NCBI GenBank assembly: GCA_937873435.1
Contig: CALMWM010000011.1
Span: 1-7,949, forward strand
Direction of reading: 5' to 3'
Source of the DNA: an uncultured Gallionellaceae bacterium
Lineage (GTDB): Bacteria > Pseudomonadota > Gammaproteobacteria > Burkholderiales > Sulfuricellaceae
DNA length: 7,949 bases
Shown here: piece by piece, positions 6,361 through 7,949 of the stretch
How positions within the stretch are numbered: position 1 is the stretch's first letter
How the letters are laid out: each line of letters opens with the position of its first letter
Made by a program: the position numbers and the translations under genes
The notes under the pieces: model-generated
Told to the model about the DNA's origin: nothing
Seen by the model: only the letters and a program-made list of their open reading frames with translations
The model's database searches: none

Positions 6361-6566
6361 GCTGCCGGTTCCGCCCGATTGGCGCGTAAACGGTCGAGAT
6401 CGCCTTGCCACGCCACTTGCCCGCGCAGGGCGAGCAACTGTTGTCTCTTCAGAAGCTTGGCGTATTCAGCCAATGCCGTGTTCACGGCAGCTTTTTTGGT
6501 GGAAAATCGTCCTAGTGCGCAAACTTGTTCGAGCAGGTTGTCGTCGAGTTCGATATGGGTTCTCAT
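6357..6566 (-). CDS. vapB: VapB-type antitoxin
   Basis: A 69-residue antitoxin. It begins MRTHIELDDNLLEQVCALGR, a short strand followed by helices as in ribbon-helix-helix DNA-binding antitoxins, then STKKAAVNTALAEYAK, and a C-terminal segment LLALRGQVAWQGDLDRLR. The ALRG-x-V-x-W-x-GDLD signature is characteristic of VapB antitoxins paired with PIN toxins and is the part expected to bind VapC. The start at 6564-6566 was chosen because AGGA lies 7 nt upstream; an ATG two codons earlier is too near that site, and the longer frame to 6638 adds residues foreign to the family. It overlaps vapC by 4 nt. It probably represses its own promoter together with VapC. Confidence 0.92.
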   Translation of the reverse strand: MRTHIELDDNLLEQVCALGRFSTKKAAVNTALAEYAKLLKRQQLLALRGQVAWQGDLDRLRANRAEPAA

Positions 6567-6603
6567 GGGCATATCCTGATTTTTATGGGCTTGATATTGT
6601 TTC

Positions 6604-6615
6604 ATGTTATCACAT
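6604..6615 (-). promoter_or_regulatory. Possible vapBC operator/promoter region
   Basis: An AT-rich stretch before vapB holds ATGT-TATC-ACAT, a short perfect inverted repeat 38-49 nt upstream of the ATG. On the - strand it overlaps TGTGATAAC, which could serve as an extended -10, but no good -35 was found. Symmetry and position fit VapB autoregulation; the evidence is weak. Confidence 0.3.
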
Positions 6616-6661
6616 AAAAAGCAGAATATCGTGTGCATCTAGATGGGGTAATTTAAGGTCT

Positions 6662-7949
6662 TTATACACTTTTCCAGTGCTCGATTATCAGCTGCAAGCT
6701 TTGCGCGCCCTTGTATTCGTTGACGTCGAGGCGGTAAACGGCGTGGATCGCCGCCGGTAGCGGGTCGTTGTGGGAAAACAGGATGGCGTCGAAGCTCAGG
6801 CCTTGCTGGCCGAGTTTGAGTTTCAGATGCTTTTCGCCGACCACGCGCTGGTTTTCCACCTGGAATTCGCTGTTGAAGCTGGGTTGGGGAAAGCCTTGTC
6901 CCCAGGTCTGTTCCCGCAACAGGTGCGCCAGTTCGAGGGTGTTTTCGCGCGGCGCCAGGGTGCCGTCGGTTTCAGTGTATTGTTCCAGATCGGCGGGGGA
7001 GAGCAGGGCTTGCACCACGGCTTCGAAGGCGCGGGTGAACTCCTCGAAATGCGCCTCGGCGATAGTCAGGCCGCAGGCGGCGGCATGGCCGCCGAAGCGT
7101 TGCACCAGGTGGGGGTGGCGTTTGGTCACCAGGTCCAACGCATCGCGCAGGTGCAAGCTGCGGATCGAGCGCCCCGAGCCTTTCAATTCGCCGTCGTTGC
7201 CGGGAGCGAAGGCGATCACCGGGCGGTGGAATTTGTCCTTGAGGCGCGAGGCGAGGATGCCGATCACGCCGGGGTGCCAGGTTTCATCGTAAAGGCTCAG
7301 GGTATAGCTATTGTGGCATTCGATTTTTTCCAGCGCGGATAGTGCGCTATTTTGCATCCCCGTTTCGATCTCGCGGCGTTCGCGGTTGAGGGCGTCGAGC
7401 TGTTCGGCGATGGCGAGCGCTTGGGTTTCGTCGTCGCACAGCAGGCATTCGATGCCCAGCGCCATGTCGTCGAGCCGTCCGGCGGCATTCAGGCGCGGGC
7501 CGACGACGAAGCCGAGATCGTAGGCCGTAGCCTTGTCCGATTCGCGCCGCGCAATGCGCAGCAGCGCACGGATGCCGGCGCACGCCTGTCCGGCACGGAT
7601 GCGCTTAAGCCCCTGATGAACCAGGGTGCGGTTGTTGTCGTCGAGCTTGACTACGTCGGCCACGGTACCGAGCGCGACCAGGTCGAGCAGCCTGGCCAGA
7701 TTCGGTTCGGTTTTCCCGGCAAACGTCCCGCGGCTGCGCAGTTCGGCACGTAGCGCCAGCATCACGTAGAAAATCACGCCGACGCCCGCCAGGTGTTTGC
7801 TCGGGAAGGCGCATCCTGCCTGGTTGGGATTGACGATGCAGGCGGCTTGCGGCAATTCGTCGCCGGGCAGGTGGTGGTCGGTGACCAGGGTTTCGATGCC
7901 CAGGCGTTGGGCTGCGGCAACGCCGTCCACGCTGGCGATGCCGTTATCC
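6662..7949 (-). CDS. recJ: Single-stranded-DNA-specific exonuclease RecJ (5' end outside window)
   Basis: RecJ degrades single-stranded DNA 5' to 3' in recombination and repair in the cytosol. About 428 residues are present, ending with TAA at 6662-6664; the N-terminal part lies beyond the window. The frame runs through to the last base as DNGIASVDGVAAAQ, so the GTG at 7930 is internal, not a start. Visible hallmarks are the DHH motif in VTDHHLPGDELP, the ALGTVADVVKLDDNNRTL motif IV region, the DHHA1 motif RFGGHAAACGLTIAE, and a C-terminal OB-like segment (VENQRVVGEKHLKLKLGQQG). recJ directly before prfB is a conserved order in E. coli and relatives; here vapBC sits between, starting 95 nt after the recJ stop. 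No clear terminator is seen in that gap. Confidence 0.96.
   Translation of the reverse strand, partial: DNGIASVDGVAAAQRLGIETLVTDHHLPGDELPQAACIVNPNQAGCAFPSKHLAGVGVIFYVMLALRAELRSRGTFAGKTEPNLARLLDLVALGTVADVVKLDDNNRTLVHQGLKRIRAGQACAGIRALLRIARRESDKATAYDLGFVVGPRLNAAGRLDDMALGIECLLCDDETQALAIAEQLDALNRERREIETGMQNSALSALEKIECHNSYTLSLYDETWHPGVIGILASRLKDKFHRPVIAFAPGNDGELKGSGRSIRSLHLRDALDLVTKRHPHLVQRFGGHAAACGLTIAEAHFEEFTRAFEAVVQALLSPADLEQYTETDGTLAPRENTLELAHLLREQTWGQGFPQPSFNSEFQVENQRVVGEKHLKLKLGQQGLSFDAILFSHNDPLPAAIHAVYRLDVNEYKGAQSLQLIIEHWKSV

Noticed and set aside
6361..6411. VapC start at 6411
   Set aside because: It would place 17 extra residues in front of the MMLADTS motif and overlap vapB far more than the usual ATGA junction.
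7928..7930. GTG at 7930 as the recJ start
   Set aside because: The same frame continues upstream as DNGIAS, a conserved RecJ stretch before the DHH motif, so the gene extends beyond the window.

Overview
The window looks like a chromosomal segment of a GC-rich proteobacterium, most likely a betaproteobacterium. This rests on the overall protein style and on the gene order recJ, prfB, lysS on one strand, an order also known from E. coli and common in Beta- and Gammaproteobacteria. No rRNA, tRNA, CRISPR array, transposase or integrase gene was seen.

Left part (1-1446, + strand): the last 58 codons of an upstream gene, probably a sensor kinase, overlap by an ATGA junction a complete 376-residue protein with the order receiver, HisKA, HATPase. 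It carries its signalling domains but no DNA-binding output. A convergent gap of 142 bp follows, holding nested G/A-rich inverted repeats and a T tract that look like a terminator.

Right part (1447-7949, all - strand, so transcription runs from high to low coordinates): recJ (5' end outside the window), a VapB/VapC toxin-antitoxin pair, prfB (RF2) with its autoregulatory +1 frameshift site, a signal-peptide-bearing ATP-dependent DNA ligase of LigE type that starts on the stop codon of prfB, a second toxin-antitoxin pair (Phd/YefM-fold antitoxin plus PIN toxin), and lysS. The ancestral recJ-prfB-lysS backbone is thus interrupted at both junctions: by one toxin-antitoxin pair at the first, and by a ligase plus another pair at the second.

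How the parts may work together: recJ serves DNA repair, prfB ends translation at UGA/UAA, lysS charges tRNA-Lys. PIN toxins of the VapC family are RNases that often act on tRNA or rRNA, so the inserted modules sit within translation genes and may share transcripts with them. LysS has no clear Shine-Dalgarno sequence and lies 12 nt after a PIN toxin gene, so its expression may depend on read-through from upstream. The main points of interest are the interrupted operon, the prfB/ligase stop-start fusion with a 24-bp perfect palindrome just inside the ligase reading frame, and the textbook RF2 frameshift that simple ORF calling misses. I see no strong evidence for a wholly new system.
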